Shown: one piece after another, positions 34,690-47,090 of the stretch
How positions within the stretch are numbered: the stretch's first letter is position 1
Layout of the letters: every line of letters starts with the position of its first letter
DNA from: Lunularia cruciata
Taxonomy: Eukaryota; Streptophyta; Marchantiopsida; Lunulariales; Lunulariaceae
NCBI GenBank assembly: GCA_948567375.1
Contig: OX419761.1
Span: 37,140,501-37,204,500 of the forward strand
DNA length: 64,000 nt
Direction: 5' to 3'
The notes under the pieces: model-generated
What the model was told of the DNA's origin: nothing
The model's input: only the letters and a program-made list of their open reading frames with translations
Databases searched by the model: none
Program-made: the position numbers and the translations under genes

Positions 34690-37600
34690 GACATCCATGC
34701 AATGTCAATGTGCAATGTTCTTGTGAATCTAATAGAAATTGCTTTTGGAATAGGGTCATAGATCTCAAACAACATCCACTACCACTTGCTCTCCAAGTTG
34801 GCATAGTGGAGTGCAACTTTATTGGACCAATGGATACATCATGCACCTATTGTGGAGCTCTTTATTTTGCTTCTAAGACCAAAGAAGCTAGCTTCAACTT
34901 CTCTTCTTGTTGCCAAAAGAGCAAGTTTGTTCTTCTTCTCTACAAGATCACCACACTCCTGTATGAGTACTATCTTAAAGATGATTTAGATTAAGAGATT
35001 TTTGTGATAACATCTAGTAGTTCAATTTCAACTTTGCCATGGTCAACTCAAAGGTAGATGTTTACGACCAAAGAAGTTACTAGCCAAGGGCTATATATTT
35101 CAAAATTCATGGTCAAATCTACCATGGGAGTGGAACCCCAGAATTGGATGTGAGAACAAATCCTTATACCCAATGTTTGTTTTACAATGTCAAACAAGCT
35201 AATGCAATTAGGTTGAGTTGAGTTGAAAACTCTTCCTGTAACATTGGAGTTATGATGGAGTCAATAGAACACATCCTTCAAGTGAAATATGGTAAGTCTT
35301 ACACACTCATGTTGAGGTAATATGCTTCCTTCTAGCTTCCAACCATAAAGATTTTGCATGCTCATCTACACCAACTCACACTAGGATAAGCATCAATATA
35401 ATGATACAACCGATACTAACATTGTTGTTGTCTTTACCATTGACTCCTCTCATAAGCACAAGAAAGAAGATAGTGAGTTCATTCTTTATCCCCATGGGTC
35501 TGGACTACAATGGATCAACAAATCACATCTAGCCTTGGATCATTGCTCTCTCCTTTGTTCTTCTCTCTTGGTGACACTTGAACATGAAATATAACCCTTC
35601 TTTGTGCAACACATATCCAAAAACAAGTTGACATTGCAACAATATATAATGCTTACCAAATTGCTATTTGTCATGGCTTTAGTACCATTCATTTTGTAGT
35701 TAAGATTCCTCTATAATGTATGTAGACAAATTTCTTTGTGTTGAGTCTACAAGGTGTCAATATTATTGCTTTCATCAAGATGATCTTCACATTTATACCT
35801 ACAAAAAAATCATTGAATATGTTCACAATCAAGTTGAGTCAAACCACCAAAATGTTGGGAACATTGTCATACTCCTTTCTTCCCACAATAGAAGCCCCAA
35901 GAACATGCATGCCGAGTATCAAGGTGCTATGGTTGTTGTCCAATCTTTTGGGAAGCCAGATCTGTTCATCACATTTACTTGCAACCCAAACTGGACATAA
36001 TTCACACATAATCTTGGATTAAGGTAAACATCTGCATTCTATCCTGACTTGGTGGCCCAAATTTTCAATGCCAAACTAATCTCTTTGATGGATGATATTG
36101 AACGCTATAAATTTTTTGGCCATGTTACTTCCATTATATACAATATGAATTTTAAAAGCGTATATTGTCTCATTATCACATGTTGCTCAAAATCAGGCCT
36201 ACTCAAAGTTGAATAGTCTTGAGCTCATTGATAGGTTGTTCCAATGGAGATTCTGAATTGCAACTAGTACTTGGTGTTTTCAAAGCTTGTCAAGCATTAT
36301 ATGATTCGTGGTCCATGTGAAGCACTAAATACCAAGTCATGATGCATGATTTGCAAGGACAAAGAAAGTATTTCTATTTGTGCCAAGAAGTTTCCCAAGC
36401 ATTTTTGAGTCCTTCACTAGAGAAAACATGGATGGTTATCCCACTTATTATTGCCAACGCACAAGAAACTCAATAGAAGTTGGGCATTTGAGGGTTGACA
36501 ATAGATTCATGGCCCCATACAACCACTACCTACTCCTCAAGTACAATGCACACATCAATGTTGAGGTTTGACCTATTGTGAAAAGAATAAAGTACATCTA
36601 TAAGTATGTTATGAAAGGCATAGATAAGTGCATTGTCAAGATGTTTGGAAAGTCAAGTCCTATCTTGGAGTATGATGAGATTGATAACTTTTTGAATGCA
36701 TGATGGGTGAGATCTATTGGTTACATATGGTAGTTGAACTCTATTTTGATGGATCACAACTCCTATGTTGTGATTCCATTAAATTGCCATCTTGAGGACA
36801 AATAGATAGTTTGAGTCCATCTTGAGAATGAGGTAGAAGCCATGGCTCACCCAAAATTTGAGCTCTTGGCTTGGTTTTGCCTTAACATATTCAATGTATC
36901 AACTCAAAAATTCTTGTACAAAAAGATACCCAACATTACAATGGAAAGGTAAGCATTGGTAGCCATGTAAGCAAGAAGCTTGAAAGATTGTGTCTTGCCT
37001 TTACATTGTCAATCCCAATAATATTGAGCATTTTTATCTCTAACTTTTACTCCTTCATGTTCAAGGTGCTGCTAATTTCTTGGACCTCAAGAAAATTGAT
37101 AGAGTAGCTCATTTGACATTCTACTTGGTTGCAACTAATTGTAATTATCTCCTCAATTGAAGAGCATCTAGAGACTCTTTTGGATGCGGTATTGTGTCAA
37201 TTTGCATGTTAGATCCATGAATTATTAACCATGAATTATTTACCATCATTTGTGCCCTAAATGCACTTGAACAAGTTGATGCACTTTGGTAGGAATTTTC
37301 TAGTGCTATGATTGATGATTTCCATTCTAATGGCATGCTGATTGCTGATGTAGAAAATCATGCACTAATTGAGATCAATGACATTTTTCTCACACAAAAC
37401 ACCAATTATAAGGACCTCAAACTTCCAAAACCTCAAATTAGTATAGGTGACACCAATAATCATAACCTTTTGGAATAGGAAGATATCTTCCTTGGACTCT
37501 ATGGCACAAAAAAATGAGGTAGTGATTGGTTATTGATTTTGTGATTGTAGCTTAAGTTGATGCAATAAATCAACTCCAAGAATGTTTTATCTTGATATTG

Positions 37601-38560
37601 CTTGTGGCAAGACTTTTGTCTAACGTGTTGTCCTTGCCAAAATGAAAAGCATGAACCCTATTGCTTTGCCAACAACTTTCATTGGTATTGCGGTATGTTT
37701 GGTGGATGGTGGATGCACTCTTCACAATACCTTCACGACACCCATCAATTTTACAAGTAAGATGGTTGGTTGCAAATGTGAAAGCGAGATTTGCATATGC
37801 TTAAAAACTCCACTCCATGTCACTCATCATTATAGATGAGGCTTCAATGATGCGGTCCAACATCTTAACTAGTGGTAATAATATTTTCCAAGACCTTGCA
37901 TCCTTTGATAGACGTGATGTTCCTTTTGGAGGCAAGCTTGTTCTATTTTGTGGTGACTTTTGTCAATGCCTTCTTGTTCTTCCTCATGGTGGCTATCCAA
38001 GTGATGTAAGGCAAGCCTCTAGAGCAATAGCCTTTCGACCCATGTCAAATGCTTTAAATTAGCAACCAACATGATAGTGCAGTAGGGAGAGGATGAATTT
38101 GCACATTGTTTGTAGGTTGGTAATGGTACTCTTCCCAAAGTTCTAGTTTTTGAGAGTTCCATCCTTCACTCTTATCTTTTGGAAATAAGATCTTTTGTGG
38201 ACTTTATTTTTTCAAATTTCCCCAACTTCTGTCTTCCTCATTGATTTCAAAGATGGCCATTCTTGCCCTATGCAATGAAGATTGCACTAAGGTCAATGTT
38301 ATTATTCTAGACCATTTTCCTAGTTCTTCTACCACCTCTCTAAGTATTGATCAGGTTGTATCCGATAGCATCAAGGAGCAACTAGCTTTGCCAATTGAGT
38401 ACTTCAATTCCATGGAAATCAATGATCTTCCTCAACAAAAGCTCCTCCTCAAGCATGATGCCATTGTTATGCTCATGAGAAACCTGAACACCACAAAGGA
38501 GCTCACCAAAAAAACAGTAATGAGAGTCAAGTTTATCTTCAAGAACACTATCTATCTACT
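34690..38560 (+). mobile_element. Decayed Helitron encoding Rep/helicase
   Basis: A RepHel protein of rolling-circle transposons is readable in pieces. The N-terminal zinc-like region is at 34800-34935 (NFIGPMDTSCTYCGALYF, CCQKSKFVL). The Helitron N-domain is at 35716-36000 (VDKFLCVESTRCQYY, HAEYQGAMVVVQSFGKPDLF, ITFTCNPNW). The next conserved block is at 36380-36640 (FTRENMDGYPTYYCQR, DNRFMAPYNHYLLLKYNAH, IKYIYKYVMKGID). The PIF1-like helicase is at 37590-38510, with Walker A remnant ACGKTF, Walker B IIIDEASMM, GGKLVLFCGDFCQ, and the late motif PIEYFNSMEINDLP..KLLLKHDAIVMLMRNLN. Many stops and shifts make it inactive. I could not fix the 5' TC or 3' CTRR ends. Confidence 0.85.
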
Positions 38561-38573
38561 CACTAGCATCATC

Positions 38574-39209
38574 TACTTTTCATGTGCATACAGTTGTCTT
38601 TGGGACCTTGCCAAAAGGTACCAAATTACAATGGCTGCCACTCAAACCACTATGTTATCCATGTTTTACCTTCTTTGATGTCTTAGAGTTCACTACTTGT
38701 TATTAATCTGTTCTATTGGATTGAAGTCAAATTTTGGATCAAACTCTTTGCTACAGACATATCATGAGTCAATATCCAGACCATCAAAGAGTGGTACAAG
38801 GATTGGCTGTTGCACCAAATGGGGATCACTTTGTTTCTTGTGGAGATGATTGCACATAAAGAAGAGTTAAAATTGATTTGTTCTCATTCAAGCAACCACA
38901 TTCTATATTATTTGGTAGGCTGGTCATCTTTTGAGGAAATCTATAAACTGGTAATTGTTCATTTCACAAATTTATAACCAAATGTTAGTTCTAACATTTT
39001 TATCTTGTCATCATACACAGTTAGACTTTGGGACCTCTTGAGTGTTGGTATTCCCCCATGAAGACAAAAAAGCATAAGAGTTGGTCCCTAGGGCTTTCAT
39101 TCGTGTCCAGATGCAGAACATATGGAGTCTTGAGTGGCAATGTTGAAAGATTGCTCATGGAAGTATAGGGTCTCCCTGAACTTGCTTTGAGCTTTTACTC
39201 TCTAAGATG
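38574..39209 (+). repeat. Unit B of the duplicated segment (left part)
   Basis: Colinear with 26203-26840. It reads CLWDLAKRYQITMAATQTTM, then FILSSYTVRLWDL in shifted frames, the better preserved of the two WD40-like traces. It begins immediately after the last Helitron helicase motif. The Copia LTR at 39210 cuts it short. Confidence 0.55.
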
Positions 39210-39611
39210 TGTTATGTTTGGCTTTCTATTAGTGACTTGCCTGATCAAGAGCAAGAGCAAAACTTGACTGATGGAAACTCCTTACTGTATCATGCGGATA
39301 TATATTCAGTTACTTCTAAGGTTGAGTATTAAAGTGACTAGATATCTTGAGTGGTCAATACTCATGAAGTCATGCAGGTCTATATTCAGGAGTTTAGACG
39401 GATGACAGAGGGACTATCCCTATGTTTGTATATATATACATATGTGCAATGGAAATAAAGGTTTGAAGGCTGGTGTGACCTTGTTTCAGCCGTGGAGGTA
39501 GCTTCCAAGACAGGGAGTGAACCACGTTATTTCTTGTTAGTCCTCTGAAGATGTTTAATGGGCCTTATGATGTGCTATTGCAAGAGGTCCTTGGGACTGT
39601 ATTTTCTAACA
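39210..39611 (+). repeat. 5' LTR of a Copia element
   Basis: 402 bp bounded by TGTTATG and TAACA. The primer-binding site TGGTATTAGAGCTT follows at 39614-39627, complementary to the 3' end of initiator tRNA-Met as in most plant Copia elements. Confidence 0.85.
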
Positions 39612-40355
39612 ATTGGTATTAGAGCTTAGTTGGTCCTGAAGAGGGACTTAAGATATGAGGGGGCTGTGAAGAGGGTCAAGAAGCAAGTCCCCAGCAAAGC
39701 AATGGCAGGGGTGATATCTATATCAAATGCTAAATTTTCAATGGAGAAGTTTGATGGGAAAAACAATTTTGGACTTTGGCAATTGAAGATGAAGGACCTT
39801 CTTGTCCAGCAAGGACTACATAGAGCACTAAAGAAAAAACAGGAGGACAAAAGTAATGGATATGAAGTCTTTGGCCAAAAACCAAACTTGGAGACTTAAA
39901 AAATTGCCTATGTGAAAGAAGGCAATTGGTTGCAGATGGATATTCCTGAAGAAGGAAGGACTTCCAAAATCAGGTGGAGATAGATACAAAGCAAGGCTTG
40001 TAGCAAAGGGTTATAGCCAAAAAGAAGGTATTGACTTCAATGAGATTTTTTCACCAATGGTAAAAATCTCTTCAATTTGTGCACTATTGGCAATAGTTGC
40101 ATTGCATAATTTGGAGTTGGAGCAACTAGATGTTACAATTGCTTTTTTACATGGAGAATTGGAGGAGGAGATTTACATGAATCAATGTGAAGGTTTTGTG
40201 GTACCAAGGAATCAGAACCTGGTTTGTAGGTTACAAAAGTCTTTATTTCCAAGATCAATATCTATCTTAACAAAATCTGACTGAATTTGTTTTCTCTTTT
40301 CTTTTGCTATAGTAATAGCCTTCATTGTACTAGTCTCATCAAGAACTACATGTGG

Positions 40356-40446
40356 TATCCGCATGATACAGTAAGGAGTTTCCATAAGTCAAGTTTTGCT
40401 CTTGCTCTTGATCAGGCAAGTCACTTGTAACAAGCCAAACATAACA
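40356..40446 (-). repeat. Inverted fragment of the Copia LTR start
   Basis: The reverse complement (TGTTATGTTTGGCTTGTTAC.., GATCAAGAGCAAGAGCAAAAC, CTTACTGTATCATGCGGATA) matches the first 90 bp or so of the LTR at 39210. It faces the direct LTR, making a palindromic arrangement at the two ends of the insertion. Confidence 0.85.
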
Positions 40447-41035
40447 AATTTTTTTTGCACAGTTCAGAAGAATCATATTCACCAATATTAGTCTCTCCAC
40501 TCGAAAATTGAAGATGGAGATAATGATGTCCAAGTGTCCTTCTGAACTTTTGCAATCTGTTTGTGGTTTACATCTGGTTTCTCCTCTTAGGGCTGTAGAT
40601 TATCACTAGACCATCGATGTTATTGCAACTAAAGGTACTCCATGGATGTTATAGCCTGATGTTATTGTAAAAAAAAATTAAATAAAATATTCATATTATT
40701 TTATTGATTTCCAAAATGTTAATAAAAAATCCATTCAGCTACTTATGTATCTTAACAATTACATGTATAATTTTGATTGCAAGAAGAAAGTCTTAATAAA
40801 TAAAGACACAAAATTTCTCAGATATAGATTATATTGTTAAATATCAAAACAAACTGCAAGGAATATTCGTATGACACTTGCCATTCCTATTGCATAGCCT
40901 CCATGGAAGCCTAATTTCTATGAGTGCTTTCATTGTTTTACAACTACAGCAACATAGCTTTCTATGATTTATGGACAAGCACTTCTACGGAGAAACTTAT
41001 TATGACAGTGGGAATTGCTCTAATTGAAAAAGTCT
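40447..41035 (+). repeat. Unit B of the duplicated segment (right part)
   Basis: 40505-40630 aligns with 27066-27190 (GATGGAGATAATGATGTCCAAGTGTCCTT, TATCACT.GACCA.TGAT). 40923-41035 aligns with 33933-34060. The middle (40640-40920) shows no clear match to unit A. Confidence 0.5.
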
Positions 41036-41942
41036 GCTTGACGACATACTCATTATAGTAATAACAGCAAATCCAGTTAACAAGAACTTAACTCGTAAGT
41101 ATAGTAAGTCCACTGATACCGTTCCATATGCTTAAAGCTTTGCATTTTGCAACACTTGGCCTTTTAGACCTCATGTCTATGGAATTATCTTACTATATAA
41201 TTTATATAAATAATGGTAATTTATACATAATTTAATTTTTCTATCGACTTCAACACTATAAAGGAGAAAAACGAACTTTATAAATAAAGATGTTTAAGAT
41301 TCAAAATTTCGTCTTCTTCCGTAAATCAATTTCTCAAATTACATTACATTTCCTGTTTGAGAAATAATATTGGACCGTATCGGCTGGTAAAACCATTTGC
41401 ATTCAGTGTGAGACAAGGGTTTTTAAACCTCGTGGCTTCGCCCCCTCAGTCAGCTAGTACATACTTGTATTAAATACAACCACTCATAGAACTGCCCCCA
41501 AAATAAACTTACAACATAAGCATGCCTCCTCATCAGAGAGAAGGCGACCGCATCCTCATCCGGTCATCCGGAATTGAAAAGACCGACACGCCACGTCATA
41601 TGGACAGAAAAGACCTGCATGCCATGTCATCATCCTCCATCCCAGTTGAAAGGAATGTAACGATGAGACTTAAACAAGAGACTAGAAGAGGGAGAAAAAG
41701 ATGGAAACAAATTTGAACGACTGTCCTCCATTAGCAGCAGGATCTTGGAGAGTAGTGGATGAAGTTTGCGGAAGCTCCTGATTTTTCGATTGGCTCTCGA
41801 GTCGTAATGTTACATCAGGATTCTGCAGGATTCAGCTCGAGTTAACGGTTTGTCGAAGAGATTCGGGGCAGGTGAACTGTTCTCGGTGTTTTCAAGGAAG
41901 CCCAGGTGGGACGGTAGAAATTCAGGGTTCTTGAGCAGAGGT
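41036..41942 (+). promoter_or_regulatory. Transition into gene island 2 and 5' region of the ZNRD2-like gene
   Basis: CpG returns after about 41.27 kb. The stretch 41500-41942 is probably promoter plus 5' UTR of the plus-strand gene. The open frame at 41522-41716 has no recognisable content. Confidence 0.35.
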
Positions 41943-43941
41943 ATGGAAGTGGACAAGACGAGTCCTGATGGACGGGATTCTATGGAGTTGGAATCGTCAC
42001 ATGTGGCTAAGGATCGTACTAGGAAGTTGGATGATAGCAGTACAGCCCTTGCGGAGAAGCTATTGCAGGGATGGACGTTGCTGAACGAATACTGTCCTCA
42101 ATGCTTGACTCCTCTTGTCCGGGATCGGTATGCGATCTACTCTGCCATTTCTTTATCTCCTATTGTTTTCTCCAAACATGCATCCTTTCTTTTGTCCATC
42201 CATGTTGCTCAGGACGTAGCAAGCCGATCGGAGAGGAATTGAGGGACGATCTTGGTCGGGGAATAAGGATCGGAGTTCCTTCTGCCTGTGACCCTCTTGT
42301 TCTCAGTAGACTAGAATGAGTTTGAATGCATCACATTTTGACTAGCAGTTCCTGCAACGAGTTAGAGTAATCGGTCATGTTTCAATTGTCTCTGCTATTC
42401 GATAGTTCTGGTCGCCTCCGATTTGTTTGTAAGTTCCCTACATCGGCAAGTCGCCTCTTTAAATGCAAGCTTCACAGTCTATCATCTTTCTGACTTAATA
42501 GTCATGTCCCGCTCATTCATTAACAGTTCTTGTTCGTGTTTTGCGCGAATTCGCTAATCGCTGTACACTCCCTTGTGAGATTACAGTGTCCGTTGTCTTC
42601 GACGGCTGATTGCATGACCCCCGTTCTTTGACCCATCACTGGTGAGCCATTTCTCTGACTAGGTTTTGTTTTCAGGCAAAAGAGAGTTTTCTGTGCGGCA
42701 TGTAAGCAGTGGATATTAACAGAGGCAGAGGCTACAGCGAAAGCTCTGCAACAAAGACTGGATCGAGTTTCTGCTCAAGATGCAACTGAACAGTCCCCAG
42801 CAACAAGCACTACACAGTCTCCTAGTTCCACATCTGCTGGGCATGCTCCACCATCTCCTGGACAACGAGGTAGCGGGAAGGGCAACGGAGTGAACTTTTC
42901 TCGATTATCTTTAGCTTCTTTACGCGCAGAAGACGGAAAAAGTCATGACGGAAGAAATCCGAAAAGATTTGCGTCTTCTGAACTCTGTAATGAAAGTGCA
43001 GCTCGGACGGTGATAGTTGATGGAAAAGAGAATGGAACTAGTCGTCCAGGTATTACTGCTGGCTTATTTCAAGCTCCACCGCATGATCCATCTCAACCGA
43101 CTGCTCCACCACAATACTCAAGGCCTGGTTTGGTACTTCAACCGGTGAGCTACTCTCAGGGGTGTGGTCTTCTGTCATGTTTGGAAGCCATAGGTTAACG
43201 TGTCCTGAATCTGTTGCTCCTGTTCTTTTTAAGTTTTATATCTTCGACAACCAGAACTGACCAGTGGATGATCTGCTTCAAGAGAACTCACCATAAAGCA
43301 TCATGTCAACTTAAATGTTCTGCAGGCAGTGAATCCAGTGAATGACATACTGGTGGCCCGGAGAACTTTGACTACCTTGAATGAGAAACTTGAGGTGAGA
43401 TTGGGTTCTAATCGACGCCAGTTTGTCCTTCACAGAAAGGAATCACAGTGTTCTGACCTGTTCACTCTCTGCGACCATTGATTGCTGCAATTTCGAGATA
43501 TTTGGCCACGACTAAAAAGTAATACGTTTGTCGTGCTGCAGGGGATACGACAGCTTGTTTCCGTAACAAACGATGTAAATGAACTGCGACAGGTGACCTC
43601 ACTTTCTTCTAAATTAAATATTCAACTCTATCGTGGTAGCAACTGCCCAGGATCATTTACAAAAGATTCTGAGGTTTTGCTTACTCTATGATCGAAGTCC
43701 GTTCACATGATCCTGCAGGATGTGTCACTAGATCAGTAAATGATATTGTAATGATGCTGCTTAGGTCCATACTTCCTCCTCGTAATCTATAAGATTCTGA
43801 TATACTCAGCTGCACCCAGCCATCAGACGAGTATTGTTAACCATTCTGTCCATCGTGTGGTTTGTTCAGCTGTTTTCGGTTCTTGAAGAGTGCATCCACG
43901 CCATTGAAATCACTCGGCAGCTTTTGAAGAGTGTGGAGTAA
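41943..43941 (+). CDS. ZNRD2/SSSCA1-family zinc-ribbon protein
   Basis: Five exons with GT-AG introns and matching phases (41943-42127, 42676-43144, 43326-43394, 43542-43592, 43870-43941) give 281 residues. ALAEKLLQGWTLLNEYCPQC, TPLVRDR (split by intron 1) and KRVFCAACKQW form the ZNRD2 (Sjogren/scleroderma autoantigen 1) zinc ribbon, with ligands C51, C54, C68 and C71. Human ZNRD2 is a small, little-studied zinc-binding protein; its role in plants is not established. A Ser/Pro-rich linker of about 130 residues follows. The C-terminus is helical: NDILVARRTLTTLNEKLE, IRQLVSVTNDVNELRQ, VLEECIHAIEITRQLLKSVE. That helical tail is longer than in the minimal family domain and may be a dimerisation coil. 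The ATG at 41943 was chosen as the first in frame. The gene looks intact. Confidence 0.9.
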
Positions 43942-46900
43942 GAGACCGTGCAAGTTTAACTTCTGCAGGTGTGTTAGGGCCAAGCGTGTTGATCGAAATG
44001 TGTCCCGTCTCTTTCCTGATTGAGCTAAGCAGTTGAGGATTTTGCTGCCCAGATTCACTGCCAGCCTAACTTCCGGCGTTTCTTTTGATCTCCGAGTACT
44101 TGGAAGGGACAAATGAATCACTAATGGCAGCTGCCATGGTGGTGCCTGTGAGACGAGCGCGCACCTCTTGGTGCCTAATGAAGATACGGTCAGGTTTCTT
44201 CTGTAAATAGCACTTGGTTAACATCGAAACCAAACAGATTGTGGAAATTTTGTAGTATAATCGGTCCAACAGCTCCAGTAAGTTGATGAGTCAGTATGGA
44301 TTACAATTTTCCTATCCACACTTTTTGAAGGACCTTCGGTGTAATACTTAGTGTTTCCCCAACCGCTGATGTTCCAGCTTGGAAGTTGGTGCGGTGTGAT
44401 TTTTCTGCAATAGGTTGAGCTGCATAAGGTGGAGCGTTAGAAGTAGATCCGGCGTCTACTTCTAAACTGATCTTTGGCGTTACTGAAATTTTTCGTTGCA
44501 GGCAGGGCCATTGAGTCGAGTAGGTTTCTTCAAGGCATGATCATGGCGTATTATTTTGCTCACCTATTTAGGTCATGAATTATCATTCACAAGACCACGA
44601 TTAGAAACCATTGGCTGTTCAGGTGGGAGAAGTTGCACTCATTCACATGGGTAAGGAAGATAGTCGAGACGTGTTGGAGATCAACTTACTCTTCGACTCC
44701 CTTAGTTGATGCTTGCTTATGTTAATGCTTACCCGAGTCAGAGTCAGTCGTGTCGGACGTCGTTATGGAACCGGGTTGTTTACAACAGATTCTGTATACT
44801 GGGCCTATGGTTTTTAAAGGAAGAAGGCAACTAGATTAAGGATACCATTAGCTGGTGACATGAGGGGGCCTTCTCTGCTACAATTTGGTACTAAGACAGA
44901 TATACTGCAAAACTTTTATCTCATCTGGAGGGTCCTGACAGTTACCAAATACATTTCTCCAATTCTTTAGTAAATTGCCCTAGAACCGTTGTCTCCTATG
45001 AAGTATGTCTCAGTTGCAAGTCCTGCCTTTCGCAGCTTCCCTAAACTTTTCTGTTTCAATCTGAAGAGCTGAGTAGTACGACGGCACCCAGTGAGAACCA
45101 AGTAAGCTCCCCGATGAGGAGCCACTCCACACCACAGACAAAGTATGACCATAATACCCATGATCCATAAAATTCATTTCTGGCGGCTCTGAACGGTGAA
45201 ACCATGTAGTATAAGATTGGGGACGTGCTATTTCCACCACAACACTGTAAATTAATCGACCCAAAACTAATCCCAGTGCTGGAGTCTGGGGTTAAATGTG
45301 GAAATAGCAAGAAGTGTGGTGGAAATAGCACTTCCCTAAGATTGGTCTTCACCACCACATGTCTCGGCACGAACAGACGAGACAAAGATCGTCCACTAAG
45401 GAAGCTACTCAACCTTCACCGGTGCTTAGGAGGCGACTGTCAACAGCGATAGTGGTATGGGATTGAAAAATATTTGCCTCCTATTTCTTTGGAAGGCATC
45501 AAAAGACTGCCATTTATTGAAGACATGTTCTATTCAACATGGTCGGCGTTGATGCATTCCATAATACGCAGCTCAAACTCTCGTTTCCTTTGACCCGCCG
45601 ATCGAAGTAGAACCTCTTTGTGGTCTTTACAGTCACATTTCTCTCATTGCTCTTTGTGATGTCACCAGAAGGCCTTCCCCTACTTGCGTGTTTGTCAGAC
45701 GCTCGATTCGGCATCTACTAATAGTTGGAATGCTCCTACTAGCGAAAGTCAAAAAGCCAACTCTGAAGCTCTAATAAGCGAAGGAGCTTTTTCGTCCTAT
45801 CATACTTAATATCAAAAGCTATGATAGGATGTACTTTGGATATCTGACACGTCTTTACTTCAACCCGAATCAGATCGGTGTGTAAGCTTACACTGACCAT
45901 AACTAGGATAGAAGTACAGTAGGTTCAAAATCAGTCTCTCACTTATGTACGAGATTCAGTCTGTTGCTTCTGCTCCTTCATGTTTGTTGATCATCAGGTA
46001 AATTGGGGTACTTTGGATTCCTTCTTCTGGTCTTTTGTTGATTTAGCACCAAGATTGCGTCACTCTCATTCTCGTTTCTTGCTTCCTTCTTTGTCTTCTC
46101 ACTCTTTTATTCAGATCTACGTAACAATGTTCAGATGCTTGAATGCTGTCAGTTCCTATCTAGGGTGAAGTACTTCTCCAATGGACCCTTTAAGATATGA
46201 GCTCCCGAAAATCTAAACTAAAACGGATCGTCGTTGTGACCTTATGTTGGCAGTGTAAGCTTTCCGAAGGTACGATGCTGACATGCGGGTTCATAATTGA
46301 GCCATAAACTACTTGTGTGAACAAGCAATTTATGCCCTGGATCTAATTTGTGGGGCTCTGCAGTAGGCTCGAAGTGGACTCAGTTTCTCTCTTTAGAAAC
46401 GGAATAATCTGGTCTCTGGAAGTTCTCAATTATTCAGTCAAAAAGTTCACAATCGTTCGACTAAACGGGATCTGACTAATAACTGATCTTTACAGACCCT
46501 CCAATAGCTGAGCAAGGAATTGTTTAATTTCGCCCACCTTTTTAACGATATGGAAAGAGTTCAAGTACCTTTGTACCACATACCATCCAATAACAGCTCA
46601 TGACAGTTAACGTGGAAAGTGTCTATCCCGAATGTCATTGGCCTGTGGTCTACTTCAAATCCAATCAGATTTTATTCCTCAGCTTCTATTATCGAATAAG
46701 AGTGACAGCAGCAGCCGCTCAAGCAAGGCGATGCCGCGAAGATATACAGTCGCAAAGATAAGAACGCCACTGATTAGATAGAGATACAGTAGATTGACAA
46801 AGACAGATAGAAAGGAGGGAATGAAGGAGAGAATGGATAACCTCGACAGAGATCGATTCCGACAAGCAGAGGAGAGGGCCCATGCAGGGAGAGGAAGAGT

Positions 46901-47090
46901 CAGCAAACTTAAGTATTGGATAGAAACACGTGGATGTGTGGATCGCTTTTCAACTGACAAATGTAGATTGGACTGTCCAGTAACAACAACGCTCGGGGAG
47001 AGCCTTTCTGGTAAACAAGGGACCACTGGATTGTGTGAACTTTACCCGTAAATTTTGGAAATGAAATTTCACTATTTGCCTACCAGACGT
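43942..47090. other. Intergenic DNA in island 2
   Basis: No exon chain or domain was found on either strand. It contains the inverted repeat at 45226-45330 and a short perfect hairpin (CCTATCATA..TATGATAGG) near 45810-45838. Confidence 0.4.
45226..45330. repeat. Inverted repeat with 15-bp perfect arms
   Basis: TGCTATTTCCACCAC at 45226-45240 is exactly reverse-complemented at 45316-45330, and pairing continues partly inward (ACAACAC / AGTGTG). The loop is 75 bp. It could be a small MITE-like or hairpin-forming element. Confidence 0.75.

Larger units (their letters stand above)
39210..40446 (+). mobile_element. Rearranged Ty1/Copia element
   Basis: After the LTR and primer-binding site, 39723-39850 encodes Copia Gag (MEKFDGKNNFGLWQLKMKDL, QQGLHRAL). 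The frame then joins directly to reverse transcriptase: KARLVAKGYSQKEGIDFNEI, FSPMVKISSICALLAIVA, LEQLDVTIAFLHGELEEEIY. Protease and integrase are missing, an internal deletion of about 3 kb relative to a usual Copia. The right end is not a direct LTR but an inverted piece of the LTR start. Confidence 0.85.

Noticed and set aside
46679-47026. Minus-strand ORF with a hydrophobic stretch (LYLYLISGVLIFATVYL)
   Set aside because: It overlaps a plus-strand frame, has no recognisable family and lacks exon partners.
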